In this document: piece after piece, positions 18,653 through 29,747 of the stretch
How the letters are laid out: every line of letters starts with the position of its first letter
How positions within the stretch are numbered: position 1 is the first letter of the stretch
Assembly (NCBI RefSeq): GCF_002196515.1
Contig: NZ_CP018835.1
Span: forward strand, 3,224,001-3,288,000
Origin: Vibrio gazogenes
Lineage (GTDB): Bacteria > Pseudomonadota > Gammaproteobacteria > Enterobacterales > Vibrionaceae
DNA: 64,000 nucleotides
Reading direction: 5' to 3'
Notes under the pieces: model-generated
Databases searched by the model: none
Told to the model about the DNA's origin: nothing
What the model saw: only the letters and a program-made list of their open reading frames with translations
Made by a program: the position numbers and the translations under genes

Positions 18653-20749
18653 CTATGTATTCATTATATGTATTTTGGTTGATTCTTTAATATTATTTGA
18701 ATGATTTATATTTGGGAAAATAAGCACAAATTCAGTATGTTCACCAAATACAGAATTACAATAAATATCTCCATCTATTGCTTTCATCACTCGTTTACAA
18801 TAGCTCAAGCCGAGTCCTGTCCCATTATGTTTTTTGTAAGTGAAGAAATTATTGAATATATTATCTATTATATCCTTTTCTATACCAGGGCCATAGTCTT
18901 TAAAAATTAACTTATTAAATGATAAACCAGATATTATTTTAATCTCTACCGTGCTTTCTGGGTGTGAATTAAAATAATAAGTGGCATTTTTCAATAAATT
19001 AAAAATAATGAATACTATCTTTGTTTTATTTGCATGAACTATAAAATCATCTTTAACATCTAGAAAGATTCTATCGGTGTACTTTTCATTGTCATAAGTA
19101 TAGTCGTTAATAGATTCTCGAAGTATATCTCCCATGCATACATACTCTTTATCATGATCTGTGAGTGGTATGCGCTCAATATCATTCAGTGAAGTGTTAA
19201 TTATTTGATTTCCATAATTTATAGCTTTATATATATCTATTATATTATGCAGTAATAATGTACTTTTTTCTGTACTTTTTATTCTTTTCTCAATTTTTGA
19301 AATATATGACTTAACCTCTTTTAAAGGAGTCTTCATTTCATAAGAAATGGATATAGCTGCTTTTTGAGATTGCTTTATTTTATGTTCACAATAGAGATAA
19401 AAACTAGCTTCTTTCAATAGATATTGTATTGCATGTACTTCCTCATTTGCATATAAAAAACCATTTGATTTTCGAGGTAATAATAATAACTGAAATATAG
19501 AGTCATTATTATCAAAGATAGGAAGTATTACCGCTGAATTATTTTCAAGCATATTATAATATATCTTGTTCAAATCATTATGTTTTCTATCATATAATTG
19601 ATACTCTATTTCATCTATGATTAAAGCTGACTTGTGTTCATATAGGTATTTTCTATAAATGGAGTTTAAATTGTCATCTAATGATATAATTGATAACTCA
19701 CCGTCGAGTTTCAATATTTGAGAAATTGTTGCTATCAAATCTTGCGATGAGTTATGAATTTCTTTGGATGTGGTATAAATCTTATCAATAGGAGTGTATA
19801 GTTCTTTATATACTAGTAGACTAGATATTTTAGCAGATAATCTTGTTATTTTTTTCCAATGTAATATATAAGTAAAACACCATAATACACTGAATGTAAT
19901 ATAAACATTTTTGTCATTATTTGCAGATATAAATATAATGGGAATGATATAAATTGATAAAGTTAAAACTATTCTAATAGTTGAATGTATTAAATGTCGC
20001 CAGCTATAAAATCTATAATTTACAGATGTGTATCCAACAATAATTAAACAAATTATCGCTAAGAAAGGAGGAAGCCAAGTTAATGAAAAATCGTCATATA
20101 TAAATGTTGTAATTAAATGAAATGTTGCTGTTGTGATCAGATATATAATCATACCTAATGCTGTATATATTGATTTTAATTGTTTTATTTTAATATGATT
20201 TGATTTTATGGATCTTATTAATTTTAATAAAGTTAAAAATGTATATATGAATAGAGATAGGAAGAAAATAGGAGTAGCCTGACCGAAATGAATAGTAAAA
20301 TGACTGGGACTTTCTATTGTAACTCCTATTATGGTTTTTCCTGATATAAAATTCACATAGAATGCATAAATAGTCATTATAACTATTGTCATGATTTCCC
20401 AAAGTTTAAATTTATTTTCGTGTATAGCTGAGGTTAGATGACATGAATAGATAAATGCAAATGTTAATGACATATATGAAAATATATTTGCTATTTTTGC
20501 CATATAAATGGCACCACTCTCACCGAATATAGTAAGTAGTTCTGTATGAAAGTATGCGTTGCTTATAACCCATAAAATAATAAAGAAAATACATGCAGCA
20601 TATGAATAGTAAAGACTTCTTATATAGCCTGATATCTTAGTTGATAAAAACATGATAAAGTATAATAACCAGCAGACTCCACCTATCGATGCAAAGAGAA
20701 GTAACAAAGCTTTAGGATAAGCGATATAGTTCAATAATTGAGTGATCAA
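18653..20749 (-). pseudogene. Degenerate second LuxN: sensor and kinase part without phosphoacceptor His
   Basis: Paralogue of the luxN next door, with the same membrane sensor (DFSLTWLPPFLA, FTIHFG, nine or so membrane segments), linker and ATP-binding domain (FNLLKNATYYF, DYGPGIE, GTGLGLSYCKR). In the H-box the phosphoacceptor His is replaced by Tyr: SISYEMKTPL against SIAHEMRNPL in the intact copy. The frame stops after 698 residues, before the receiver, which follows in another frame. The protein could still be made and bind ligand or ATP, but could not autophosphorylate in the normal way. TTG start with GAGG about 11 bases upstream. Extremely A+T-rich. Either a decaying duplicate or a decoy receptor; decay fits better. 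Confidence 0.85.
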
Positions 20750-21049
20750 GTTAAATTATACCTCGTACATTAGTCGAAATAAGTATCCTAAATTTTTAGT
20801 TAAGATAGTAAGGTAAATTTAGACATATGAATACACATAAAAATCAACCTTATCAAGTTTTATCATAATGATGGTGGGAAATTGAATTGATAGATCGGTT
20901 GTTTGTGATTTATCTCAGTTTAAATAAAAAAGTTACTATATTTATAACTTCCTATAATCTCCTATGGCTCCTGAGCCGTTGAGTCTTTATAATGCGTCAC
21001 CGGCAAGGTGCGGATTTGAGCCGCAATCATTTGAATAGTGGAGTAAGAC
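20750..21049. other. Divergent spacer between the second luxN and cmk
   Basis: A+T-rich spacer without a gene. Two TATAAT boxes lie at 20953-20958 and 20988-20993; the second is followed by a G+C-rich GCGTCACC stretch of the kind seen at growth-rate-controlled promoters, and is the better candidate for the cmk-rpsA promoter. No good -35 is visible for either. Confidence 0.4.
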
Positions 21050-21733
21050 ATGTCTTCTTATACACCGGTGATTACCGTTGATGGACCGAGTGGCGCCGGG
21101 AAAGGTACGCTTTGTATGTGTATCGCTAAAGCATTGGGATTTGATTTGCTTGATTCTGGTGCATTGTATCGTGTATTAGCTCTGGCTGCGATTCATCATG
21201 GTGTTGATACCGAATCAGAAGATGCTTTGGTGCCTTTGGCAACGCATTTGGATGTTGAATTTATTACTGAAGGGGATTTAGTCAAAGTTGTTCTGGAAGG
21301 TGAAGATGTTTCCAGAGAACTCCGTAAGGAAGAAACGGGTATGGCTGCCTCTAAAGTTGCTGCTTTTCCCAGAGTGCGAGAAGCCCTTCTTCGACGTCAG
21401 CGTGCATTTATCAAAGAGACCGGACTTGTTGCCGATGGCCGGGATATGGGGACGATTGTTTTCCCTGATGCGGAAGTCAAAATATTCTTGGATGCCAGCT
21501 CTGAGGAGCGGGCAAAAAGACGTTATAACCAGTTGCAACTTAAAGGGCTTGATGTTAAATTTGATGACCTTTTAAGCGAAATTCGTGAACGTGACGAAAG
21601 AGACCGAAATCGTCCCGTTGCGCCGTTGCGTCCCGCTGATGATGCATTGGTCCTTGACTCAACGTCCATGTCTATCGAGCAGGTTCTCGAAACATCGCTA
21701 CAATATATAGAATCTAAACTGGCGGTTCGCTAG
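21050..21733 (+). CDS. cmk: Cytidylate kinase
   Basis: Phosphorylates CMP and dCMP with ATP in pyrimidine nucleotide recycling. The P-loop GPSGAGKGT opens the protein, GALYR and the NMP-binding region follow, and DGRDMGT and the lid with RAKRRYNQL complete the family pattern. 227 residues as in E. coli. Followed directly by rpsA, the usual pairing; the aroA gene that precedes this pair in enterobacteria is absent here, and the quorum-sensing block lies upstream instead. Confidence 0.97.
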   Translation: MSSYTPVITVDGPSGAGKGTLCMCIAKALGFDLLDSGALYRVLALAAIHHGVDTESEDALVPLATHLDVEFITEGDLVKVVLEGEDVSRELRKEETGMAASKVAAFPRVREALLRRQRAFIKETGLVADGRDMGTIVFPDAEVKIFLDASSEERAKRRYNQLQLKGLDVKFDDLLSEIRERDERDRNRPVAPLRPADDALVLDSTSMSIEQVLETSLQYIESKLAVR

Positions 21734-21801
21734 CAGTCTGCTAAGTAACGGTCAGTTCAGAACGTCGGTCTCAAGGATGATGATTGGCGAAATTCATAAC
21801 C

Positions 21802-21823
21802 CCACGCGGTAGGATACCCGTGG
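21802..21823 (+). promoter_or_regulatory. Hairpin in the rpsA leader with a GGA loop
   Basis: CCACG and CGTGG pair around a loop containing GGA, shortly before rpsA. In gammaproteobacteria the rpsA start region folds into hairpins through which S1 represses its own translation, and this fits one of them. Confidence 0.4.
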
Positions 21824-21850
21824 AAGTTTAATATTTTGAAGATGAAATAA

Positions 21851-23521
21851 ATGACTGAATCTTTTGCTCAACTCTTTGAAGAGTTTCTAAACGAAACTGA
21901 ATTCCAGACTGGTACTATTGTTAAAGGTACTGTTGTTGCTATCGAGAACGGCTTTGTTCTTGTTGACGCAGGTCTGAAATCTGAATCTGCAATCCCTGCT
22001 GAACAGTTCAAGAACGCTGCTGGCGAACTTGAAGTTGAAGTCGGTTCTGAAGTCGATGTTGCGCTGGATGCAGTAGAAGACGGTTTCGGTGAAACTCAAC
22101 TTTCTCGTGAGAAAGCGAAACGCCACGAAGCTTGGATCGTTCTTGAGAAAGCATACGAAGAAGCTGAAACTGTTGTTGGTATTATCAATGGTAAAGTTAA
22201 AGGTGGTTTTACTGTTGAACTCAACGGTATCCGTGCTTTCCTTCCTGGCTCTCTGGTTGACGTTCGTCCAATTCGCGACACTGCTCACCTAGAAAACAAA
22301 GAGCTAGAGTTCAAAGTTATTAAGCTGGATCAGAAACGCAACAACGTTGTTGTTTCTCGCCGTGCTGTTATCGAATCTGAAAACAGTGTTGAGCGTGATG
22401 AACTGCTTGAAACACTACAAGAAGGCACAGAAGTTAAAGGTATCGTTAAGAACCTGACTGATTACGGTGCGTTCGTTGATCTTGGTGGTGTTGACGGTCT
22501 TCTGCACATCACTGATATGGCTTGGAAACGTGTGAAGCATCCGTCTGAAATCGTCAACGTTGGTGACGAAATCTTAGTGAAAGTGCTGAAGTTTGATCGT
22601 GATCGTACTCGTGTATCTCTAGGTCTGAAACAACTAGGTGAAGATCCATGGGTTGCAATCGCAAAACGTTATCCAGAAGGTCATAAGCTAACTGGTCGTG
22701 TAACTAATCTGACTGACTACGGTTGCTTCGTTGAAATCGAAGAAGGTGTTGAAGGTCTGGTTCACGTTTCAGAAATGGATTGGACGAATAAGAATATTCA
22801 CCCATCTAAAGTTGTCAACGTCGGTGACGAAGTTGAAGTTATGGTTCTGGATATCGATGAAGAACGTCGTCGTATTTCTCTGGGTCTGAAACAGTGTAAA
22901 GCTAACCCATGGCAACAGTTCGCTGAAGCTCAGGCAAAAGGCGACAAAGTTACAGGTAAGATCAAGTCTATCACTGACTTTGGTATCTTTATCGGTCTGG
23001 ATGGTGGCATTGATGGTCTGGTTCACCTGTCTGATATCTCTTGGAATGTTCCTGGAGAAGAAGCAGTTCGTGAATACAAGAAAGGCGATGAAATCTCTGC
23101 TGTTGTTCTTGCTGTTGATGCAGAGCGTGAACGTATTTCTCTTGGCGTTAAGCAAATGGAAAACGACCCGTTCAACGCATATGTTGCTGACAACAAAAAA
23201 GGCACACTAGTCAATGGTACTGTTACTGCAGTTGATGCGAAAGGTGCTACAATTGAACTAGAAGATGGCGTTGAAGGTTACATCCGTGCTTCTGAGGTAT
23301 CTCGTGACCGTGTTGAAGACGCATCTCTCATCCTGAGTGTTGGTGATAGTATTGAAGCGAAATTTACTGGTGTAGACCGTAAGAACCGCGTTATCAACCT
23401 ATCTGTCAAAGCGAAAGATGAAGCAGAAGAGCAAGAAGCAATGGCTTCACTGAACAAGCAAGATGAAGGCGCGTTCGGTAATGCTATGGCTGATGCTTTC
23501 AAGGCTGCTAAAGGCGAATAA
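21851..23521 (+). CDS. rpsA: 30S ribosomal protein S1
   Basis: RNA-binding protein that helps the small ribosomal subunit to capture and unfold messages. Six S1-type OB-fold repeats can be followed along the 556 residues, for instance [19 protein letters not shown] near the start and [40 protein letters not shown] and [16 protein letters not shown] in the middle. Codon use is strongly biased toward common codons, as expected for a highly expressed gene. It follows cmk and is closed by a strong terminator before ihfB. Confidence 0.99.
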   Translation: MTESFAQLFEEFLNETEFQTGTIVKGTVVAIENGFVLVDAGLKSESAIPAEQFKNAAGELEVEVGSEVDVALDAVEDGFGETQLSREKAKRHEAWIVLEKAYEEAETVVGIINGKVKGGFTVELNGIRAFLPGSLVDVRPIRDTAHLENKELEFKVIKLDQKRNNVVVSRRAVIESENSVERDELLETLQEGTEVKGIVKNLTDYGAFVDLGGVDGLLHITDMAWKRVKHPSEIVNVGDEILVKVLKFDRDRTRVSLGLKQLGEDPWVAIAKRYPEGHKLTGRVTNLTDYGCFVEIEEGVEGLVHVSEMDWTNKNIHPSKVVNVGDEVEVMVLDIDEERRRISLGLKQCKANPWQQFAEAQAKGDKVTGKIKSITDFGIFIGLDGGIDGLVHLSDISWNVPGEEAVREYKKGDEISAVVLAVDAERERISLGVKQMENDPFNAYVADNKKGTLVNGTVTAVDAKGATIELEDGVEGYIRASEVSRDRVEDASLILSVGDSIEAKFTGVDRKNRVINLSVKAKDEAEEQEAMASLNKQDEGAFGNAMADAFKAAKGE

Positions 23522-23531
23522 TATCATTCGC

Positions 23532-23562
23532 AAAAAAGGAGCCTATCGGGCTCCTTTTTTTT
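23532..23562 (+). terminator. Terminator after rpsA
   Basis: AAAAAAGGAGCC and GGGCTCCTTTTTTTT form a strong hairpin with a T run. Confidence 0.92.
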
Positions 23563-23607
23563 AGTTAGGATTTTGATGCTGATATTGCAAGTAAGAAGAG
23601 GGAAACT

Positions 23608-23892
23608 ATGACGAAGTCTGAATTGATTGAAAGATTGTGCGCAGAGCAAACTCATCTGTCCGCGAAAGAAATCGAAGATGCCGTAAAAGATATCATCGAA
23701 CATATGGCGACATCGTTGGAACAGGGAGACAGAATAGAGATTCGAGGCTTTGGCAGTTTCTCTCTGCATTATCGTGAGCCTCGCACTGGACGTAACCCAA
23801 AAACAGGTGAAAAAGTTGAATTGGATGGTAAATATGTCCCTCACTTTAAACCTGGCAAAGAACTCAGAGAGCGCGTTAATAGTACGATCTGA
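23608..23892 (+). CDS. ihfB: Integration host factor subunit beta
   Basis: One half of the IHF heterodimer, which makes sharp site-specific DNA bends. The HU/IHF fold is evident, with [21 protein letters not shown] carrying the intercalating Pro and the IHF-beta-specific residues; 94 residues as expected. It stands behind rpsA and its own terminator follows, the usual gammaproteobacterial arrangement. Confidence 0.98.
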   Translation: MTKSELIERLCAEQTHLSAKEIEDAVKDIIEHMATSLEQGDRIEIRGFGSFSLHYREPRTGRNPKTGEKVELDGKYVPHFKPGKELRERVNSTI

Positions 23893-23912
23893 TTTTTGCA
23901 AGCGAATCTATG

Positions 23913-23942
23913 CGGCATATCGTTCGATATGCCGTTTTTTTT
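23913..23942 (+). terminator. Terminator after ihfB
   Basis: CGGCATATCG and CGATATGCCG form a perfect 10-bp stem with a 2-base central TT, followed by eight T. Confidence 0.93.
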
Positions 23943-24029
23943 GAATACGATATTATCAATTATCATGGTATGCATGGTGATTTTCTTGCATAATCAGGGG
24001 TGCCAATAACTGAAGCAGGTTTTCCCATT

Positions 24030-24314
24030 ATGAGAGTCCTAAAAATTATTTTTCTTCTCGTTCTCTTCCTTGTTGCCTTAGCCTTGGGTGCTCAAAACCA
24101 AGAAATTGTTACGTTCAACTATCTATTAGCAAAAGGTGAATTCCATTTATCTTGGCTCTTGGGAGCAGTTTTTGTCGCCGGTTTTGCTATAGCGTGGCTT
24201 ATTTTTGGTAGTTTGCATCTCAGAGCAAAACTACAGATTCGCCGTTTGAATAAGCAGCTGAACAAGAGTGAAACTCAGCGTCCAGTTGCGAAAGAGAAAC
24301 TGAATATCGGATAA
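24030..24314 (+). CDS. lapA: Lipopolysaccharide assembly protein LapA
   Basis: Small inner-membrane protein (old name YciS) that partners LapB in control of LPS synthesis. Two membrane helices flank the conserved GAQNQEIVTFNYLLAKGEF segment; the C-terminus is a charged cytoplasmic helix. I chose the ATG at 24030, giving 94 residues that start MRVLKII like other LapA proteins; the GTG at 24000 would add ten residues without homology. It ends 9 bases before lapB, so both form an operon. Confidence 0.93.
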   Translation: MRVLKIIFLLVLFLVALALGAQNQEIVTFNYLLAKGEFHLSWLLGAVFVAGFAIAWLIFGSLHLRAKLQIRRLNKQLNKSETQRPVAKEKLNIG

Positions 24315-24323
24315 TATAACTCG

Positions 24324-25493
24324 ATGTTAGAAATACTCTTCTTGTTATTGCCGATTGCTGCTGCTTATGGTTGGTATATGGGGCACCGCAGCGCTCAGCA
24401 AGACAAGCAGAAACAATCTCACCAAATATCCCGTCAATATGTTACGGGGCTTAACCTGCTGTTATCTGATCAATCGGATAAAGCGGTTGATCATTTTATC
24501 GAACTACTTCAGGTCGATGATGAGACGATCGACACCCATTTAGCTCTCGGTAACTTATTTCGTTCTCGAGGTGAAGTTGATCGAGCGATTCGAATTCACC
24601 AGAATCTGATTTCTCGCTCAGGGTTAACTATCGATCAAAAGAACCTCTCTCTTCAACAGTTGGCAAAAGATTATATGGTTGCTGGTTTTTTGGATCGGGC
24701 GGAGCGTATTTTCGAACAACTTATTGAAGAACCTGAACATCGAGAGTCAGCATTAATTCAATTAACGTCGATTTATCAGCAAACCCGGGAATGGATGAAA
24801 GCCATAGAGTGTGCTCATGCTTTGGTGAAACTCGGCCGCAAAAAGATGCGTAAGAGTATTGCTTATTTTTGGTGTGAGCTTGCAGTAGATGCGCAATCCA
24901 TGCGTGATGACATGAAAGCGATACAAATATACAAAAAAGCGCTATCGGAAGATCCGAAATGTGTCAGAGCAAGTATTGGTTTAGGGAAGCTTTATCTGGA
25001 GAAAGAAGATTATCGGAATACCATTCGTTATATGGAAATGGTACTTGAACAGGATGTCGATTATGTCAGTGAAATTTTACCGACGCTTGCCGAGTGTTAT
25101 CACCATTCTGGTCATGAACAGGGACTGATTGAATTTTTAAGAAAATGTATCGCCCATCAAGCGGGTGCTTCATCAGAACTCATGTTAGCTCAGTTGGTCG
25201 CTCACCATGAAGGTGTTGGTTCGGCTTTGGATCTACTGACAAAACAGTTGGTGAAGAATCCGACCATGAAGGGGTTCTACCGATTGATGGATTATCATTT
25301 AGCGGAAGCTGAAGAAGGTCGGGCGAAAAAAAGTTTATCTGCATTGCAAAGTATGGTTGGTGAGCAAATGAGGATAAAGCCTCATTATCGCTGCCGGAAA
25401 TGTGGTTTCTCTTCTCATTCATTGTATTGGCACTGTCCATCGTGTAAGAGCTGGGGAGAGGTTAAACCGATTCGGGGTTTAGATGGAGAGTAA
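24324..25493 (+). CDS. lapB: Lipopolysaccharide assembly protein LapB
   Basis: Inner-membrane TPR protein (YciM) that limits LPS synthesis by steering LpxC to FtsH proteolysis. One N-terminal membrane helix, about nine TPR units, and a C-terminal rubredoxin-like zinc knuckle with two CxxC pairs (CRKCGF and CPSCKSWG) are visible. 389 residues, exactly the E. coli length. Second gene of the lapA-lapB pair, followed by pyrF as in E. coli. Confidence 0.97.
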   Translation: MLEILFLLLPIAAAYGWYMGHRSAQQDKQKQSHQISRQYVTGLNLLLSDQSDKAVDHFIELLQVDDETIDTHLALGNLFRSRGEVDRAIRIHQNLISRSGLTIDQKNLSLQQLAKDYMVAGFLDRAERIFEQLIEEPEHRESALIQLTSIYQQTREWMKAIECAHALVKLGRKKMRKSIAYFWCELAVDAQSMRDDMKAIQIYKKALSEDPKCVRASIGLGKLYLEKEDYRNTIRYMEMVLEQDVDYVSEILPTLAECYHHSGHEQGLIEFLRKCIAHQAGASSELMLAQLVAHHEGVGSALDLLTKQLVKNPTMKGFYRLMDYHLAEAEEGRAKKSLSALQSMVGEQMRIKPHYRCRKCGFSSHSLYWHCPSCKSWGEVKPIRGLDGE

Positions 25494-25554
25494 GAACCGC
25501 TCCTGAAACAAGAATTGGATTGAATGAACATATAAAATGAACGAAGGAGAAAAA

Positions 25555-26253
25555 ATGGGCGAGCCGAGAGTCATTGTGGCACTGGATTATGATAATCAAG
25601 CTGAAGCATTACATTTTGTTGATCAGATTGATCCTCAGCATTGCCGTTTGAAAGTCGGGAAGGAAATGTTCACGTTATTTGGTCCTGATTTTGTGCGAGC
25701 ATTACACCAACGTGGCTTCTCCGTTTTTTTGGACCTGAAATTTCACGATATCCCTAACACTTGTGCCAAAGCAGTGAGAGCTGCGGCAGAGATGGGAGTC
25801 TGGATGGTGAATGTTCATGCCAGCGGTGGTGAACGTATGATGACTGCCGCTCGAGAAATACTTGAGCCTTATGGGGCAGATAGACCAATACTGATTGGTG
25901 TGACGGTTTTAACCAGTATGTCTCAACACGATTTGGCTGATATCGGGCTGAATGTGCTTCCTCAAGAGCAAGTGCTTCGTCTTGCGACATTGACAAAAAA
26001 TTCTGGGCTTGATGGTGTCGTGTGTTCTGCTCAGGAAGCGCGCCAGCTAAAAGAGCAACTGGGTCAGTCGTTTCAACTCGTGACGCCAGGAATTCGTCCG
26101 GCAGGGAGTGATGTGGGTGACCAACTGCGGATTATGACGCCTCAGGAAGCGATTTCAGCGGGTTCTGACTATTTGGTGATTGGCAGGCCGATTACTCAAG
26201 CACAAGCTCCTGCATCGGTTCTGGAGAGTATTAACCATTCACTTTGTCGATAG
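25555..26253 (+). CDS. pyrF: Orotidine 5'-phosphate decarboxylase
   Basis: Last step of UMP synthesis, decarboxylation of OMP. A TIM-barrel enzyme with the catalytic [11 protein letters not shown] motif and the phosphate-binding end (VTPGIRPAG and YLVIGRPIT). I start it at the ATG at 25555 (232 residues) because AGGAG lies just upstream; an in-frame ATG at 25537 would encode the ribosome site itself. It lies about 60 bases after lapB, probably in the same transcript. Confidence 0.97.
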   Translation: MGEPRVIVALDYDNQAEALHFVDQIDPQHCRLKVGKEMFTLFGPDFVRALHQRGFSVFLDLKFHDIPNTCAKAVRAAAEMGVWMVNVHASGGERMMTAAREILEPYGADRPILIGVTVLTSMSQHDLADIGLNVLPQEQVLRLATLTKNSGLDGVVCSAQEARQLKEQLGQSFQLVTPGIRPAGSDVGDQLRIMTPQEAISAGSDYLVIGRPITQAQAPASVLESINHSLCR

Positions 26254-26297
26254 ATACATCGATTGTTTTGTTGACTGCAAGATTAATTTGAGTAGAG

Positions 26298-26322
26298 CAG
26301 GGGTCTTAGCCCCTGTTTTTTT
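26298..26322. terminator. Terminator between convergent pyrF and miaE
   Basis: CAGGGG and CCCCTG pair with a 6-base loop and a T run follows on the plus strand. It probably serves pyrF, possibly both genes. Confidence 0.85.
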
Positions 26323-26326
26323 ATAT

Positions 26327-27127
26327 CTATTCATGGACAGGTGATTCTCTCAGTGACTCAGCAGGGGAACCACTGTGAAATCTGAAACAAGAGTCGGGAG
26401 AAAGGATCAGTTCGGCTTCTGCTTTTCCTATCGCCTCGATCCGTTTAGAAATATCTTGATGCGCAATTTGTTGGGCCAGTGTCAAGTAGTCTTGATAGTG
26501 TCGCGCTTCGGAACGTAACAAAGACACATAAAACTTTGCGATATCATCATCCATGTAGGGTGCGAGTTTGGCAAAACGTTCACATGATCTTGCTTCAATA
26601 TAAGCACCAATGATTAACTTGTCGATGAGAGCATCTGGCTCATAAGTTTTTACTTGCGATAATAGCCTTTTTGCATAACGACCAGCAGGAATATTCTCAT
26701 AAGGAATCCCTTTTTTCTCCATGATCTCCAGCACTTGATAGAAGTGATGGAGCTCTTCTTTGATCAGTAAAACCATTTTGTCGATTAAATCTTGGCTGTA
26801 TGACGAATCAGCTTTTGCCATGATCGTTTTGGATAGCTGACTTTTCCCTTTCAGATCCGTCAGAGTACCTAACTTGCGATAAGCGAAATCTTCATAAGGT
26901 TTAAACCATGCAAGCAGAGCCGATGCACTTGTCGCATCAACCGCGTACTTACGGATGAGATACATTGCCGATTGGCCAGCCTTCAACTCACATAAAAGAT
27001 GATCAATCAGAATGATTTTTAAATTCTCCGGCTTTTGCGCCTCGCAAATCCACGCTTCGGGGGTCTCACATTGTAGAAAGTTATGAATGGGTTGGAGTAA
27101 TTGTTGATACTGGTCGCTATTGGTCAT
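26327..27127 (-). CDS. miaE: tRNA 2-methylthio-N6-isopentenyladenosine hydroxylase MiaE
   Basis: Non-haem diiron monooxygenase that hydroxylates the modified A37 next to the tRNA anticodon. The ferritin-like helical fold carries iron ligands in EELHHF, in EARSCERF and in SEARHYQ. 266 residues, as in other MiaE proteins. It runs convergent to pyrF and follows the gene for a coiled-coil membrane protein on the same strand. Confidence 0.93.
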   Translation of the reverse strand: MTNSDQYQQLLQPIHNFLQCETPEAWICEAQKPENLKIILIDHLLCELKAGQSAMYLIRKYAVDATSASALLAWFKPYEDFAYRKLGTLTDLKGKSQLSKTIMAKADSSYSQDLIDKMVLLIKEELHHFYQVLEIMEKKGIPYENIPAGRYAKRLLSQVKTYEPDALIDKLIIGAYIEARSCERFAKLAPYMDDDIAKFYVSLLRSEARHYQDYLTLAQQIAHQDISKRIEAIGKAEAELILSPDSCFRFHSGSPAESLRESPVHE

Positions 27128-27201
27128 GGTTCTTAAACTTAAAAAGGCCGCCAGAGCGACCTGTTATGAATCGGAGTAGAATCTAAATCAGGAGGAGATT
27201 G

Positions 27202-27963
27202 TTACCACTTTTTCTTTTCACCAAAGAGGGCTTCCATGTCGTCATCCCGTTCTCGATCGCCTTGTGCTTCAACCGGTGTTTTTTTCTGCTGACGCTTGTT
27301 CTCGAGCTCATCATACATGGCTTGCAGTTTTTCCCGCGCTTGATTTGAATAAGCATCATTTTTAGTACTGAGGACATCAATGCCTTTCTTCAAGAGCTGA
27401 ATTGCCGTTCCTGGTTGTCCGCGCACAATCGACTCATTGGCTCGTTTGATAACATTCTCGATATTGATGCGTATCTGAATCATTTCCAGACGCGCATTTT
27501 CCGTTACATATGCTTGAGTATCCAAACGCCCTTTATTATGCTCGCTTCGAATTGTATCTCTCAGACGTTTTACGAGCTTAAGCATCGTAATTGCTTGTTT
27601 ATCATTGGTTGGCGATTTGAATGTTGTACTGTCTTGGTTCGGATGATTTTCACGCAGGTTTTTTACTTGTCCCTGCATGTTTTCGATACGATGCGCCAGT
27701 TGTTTATTCTTAGGGTCTAGCTCGTGCATATTTTGCAGTGCATCCAAAATCCGATTATTCAGGCATAGCAACAAGTCCTTACTGTAAGGGACGTGGTGAG
27801 CGTTACCAATTAGATCCTCGGTGGCATCAATGATTGCAACATAACGAGTCGACTCGTGTTTTTTTGCTGTTTCTACTTTGACTTTATACTGCAACATAAT
27901 GTTGTAGCCTAAAACCAGAAGGAGCAATACGCCAACCAAGGCAATGATTAATCCTATACTCAT
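27202..27963 (-). CDS. Conserved membrane-anchored coiled-coil protein
   Basis: Function unknown to me. One N-terminal membrane helix (about residues 4-22, LIIALVGVLLLLVLGYNIML) is followed by a mostly helical, charged cytoplasmic body with long heptad-like stretches and a C-terminus DDDMEALFGEKKKW rich in acidic then basic residues. Similar proteins lie beside miaE in vibrios and are variously labelled DNA repair ATPase, but I see no Walker motif to support that label. It may be co-transcribed with miaE. Confidence 0.75.
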   Translation of the reverse strand: MSIGLIIALVGVLLLLVLGYNIMLQYKVKVETAKKHESTRYVAIIDATEDLIGNAHHVPYSKDLLLCLNNRILDALQNMHELDPKNKQLAHRIENMQGQVKNLRENHPNQDSTTFKSPTNDKQAITMLKLVKRLRDTIRSEHNKGRLDTQAYVTENARLEMIQIRINIENVIKRANESIVRGQPGTAIQLLKKGIDVLSTKNDAYSNQAREKLQAMYDELENKRQQKKTPVEAQGDRERDDDMEALFGEKKKW

Positions 27964-29240
<1,277 letters not shown>

Positions 29241-29267
29241 TTGATTTTGTCTGGTGTCGTCAAGTCC

Positions 29268-29579
29268 CTAATTTTCAGAATCAGGTTCCAAAAGTGGTAA
29301 ATAATGCAGTGAACCGATGACTCTTTCATCAGCAATAGAGATAGTTTTATTCTTGATTCAGCCGTCAGTTTGTGGAAAATCTGGTGCAAGGTGTAAATAA
29401 ATTGATAATATTTGCCCTTTTAGTCGTTTTTCACATTTGACGTTCAGAGGTTTTTTGACCTTTACAATTATGCCTGCTTTCGCAAATATACCGTCAGCAG
29501 TAGGAAGAATGGATGCACCTACGGTGATGTCATTATCGTCAGAAAAGCTGATACCAGTGATGGTGTTTGAGCATTTTCG
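29268..29579 (-). pseudogene. ald: Relic of alanine dehydrogenase (ald)
   Basis: Read on the minus strand, this stretch encodes a degraded N-terminal part of alanine dehydrogenase: ITGISFSDDNDITVGAS, ILPTADGIFAKAGIIVKVKK and IYLHLAPDFPQTDG, followed after an in-frame TGA (29358-29360) by IKNKTISIADERV and LPLLEPDSE before a TAG. Intact Ald has the same blocks in the same order (GASILPTA, VFAKADMIVKVKEP, YLHLAPDFPQT, LPLLAPMSE). The first about 30 codons and the whole NAD-binding C-terminal two-thirds are missing. Its place between cysB and lrp, opposite to lrp, is that of intact ald in V. cholerae. An enzyme cannot be made from it. Confidence 0.88.
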
Positions 29580-29747
29580 ATATGGCGATCATCATCCTGA
29601 TCCCTCATTTGTATTTGGTTGTATTCACTGGGTGTTTGTATAATATATCGAATATATGACTAGTATTATGTTAGTCCGTTACTTGAGATATTTTGTGTTA
29701 AAAATTGTTGTATGTTTTTGCAAGGAAGTAAATAAGGTGGAATAAAC

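Noticed and set aside
18653..18700. Programmed ribosomal frameshift joining kinase and receiver of the second LuxN
   Set aside because: No clear slippery heptamer followed by a stem was seen, and the additional stop in the receiver plus loss of the H-box His fit decay better.
29437..29643. Plus-strand frame of 68 codons between cysB and lrp
   Set aside because: It is antisense to the ald relic, has no ribosome site and no recognisable protein pattern; the relic explains the coding-like composition.
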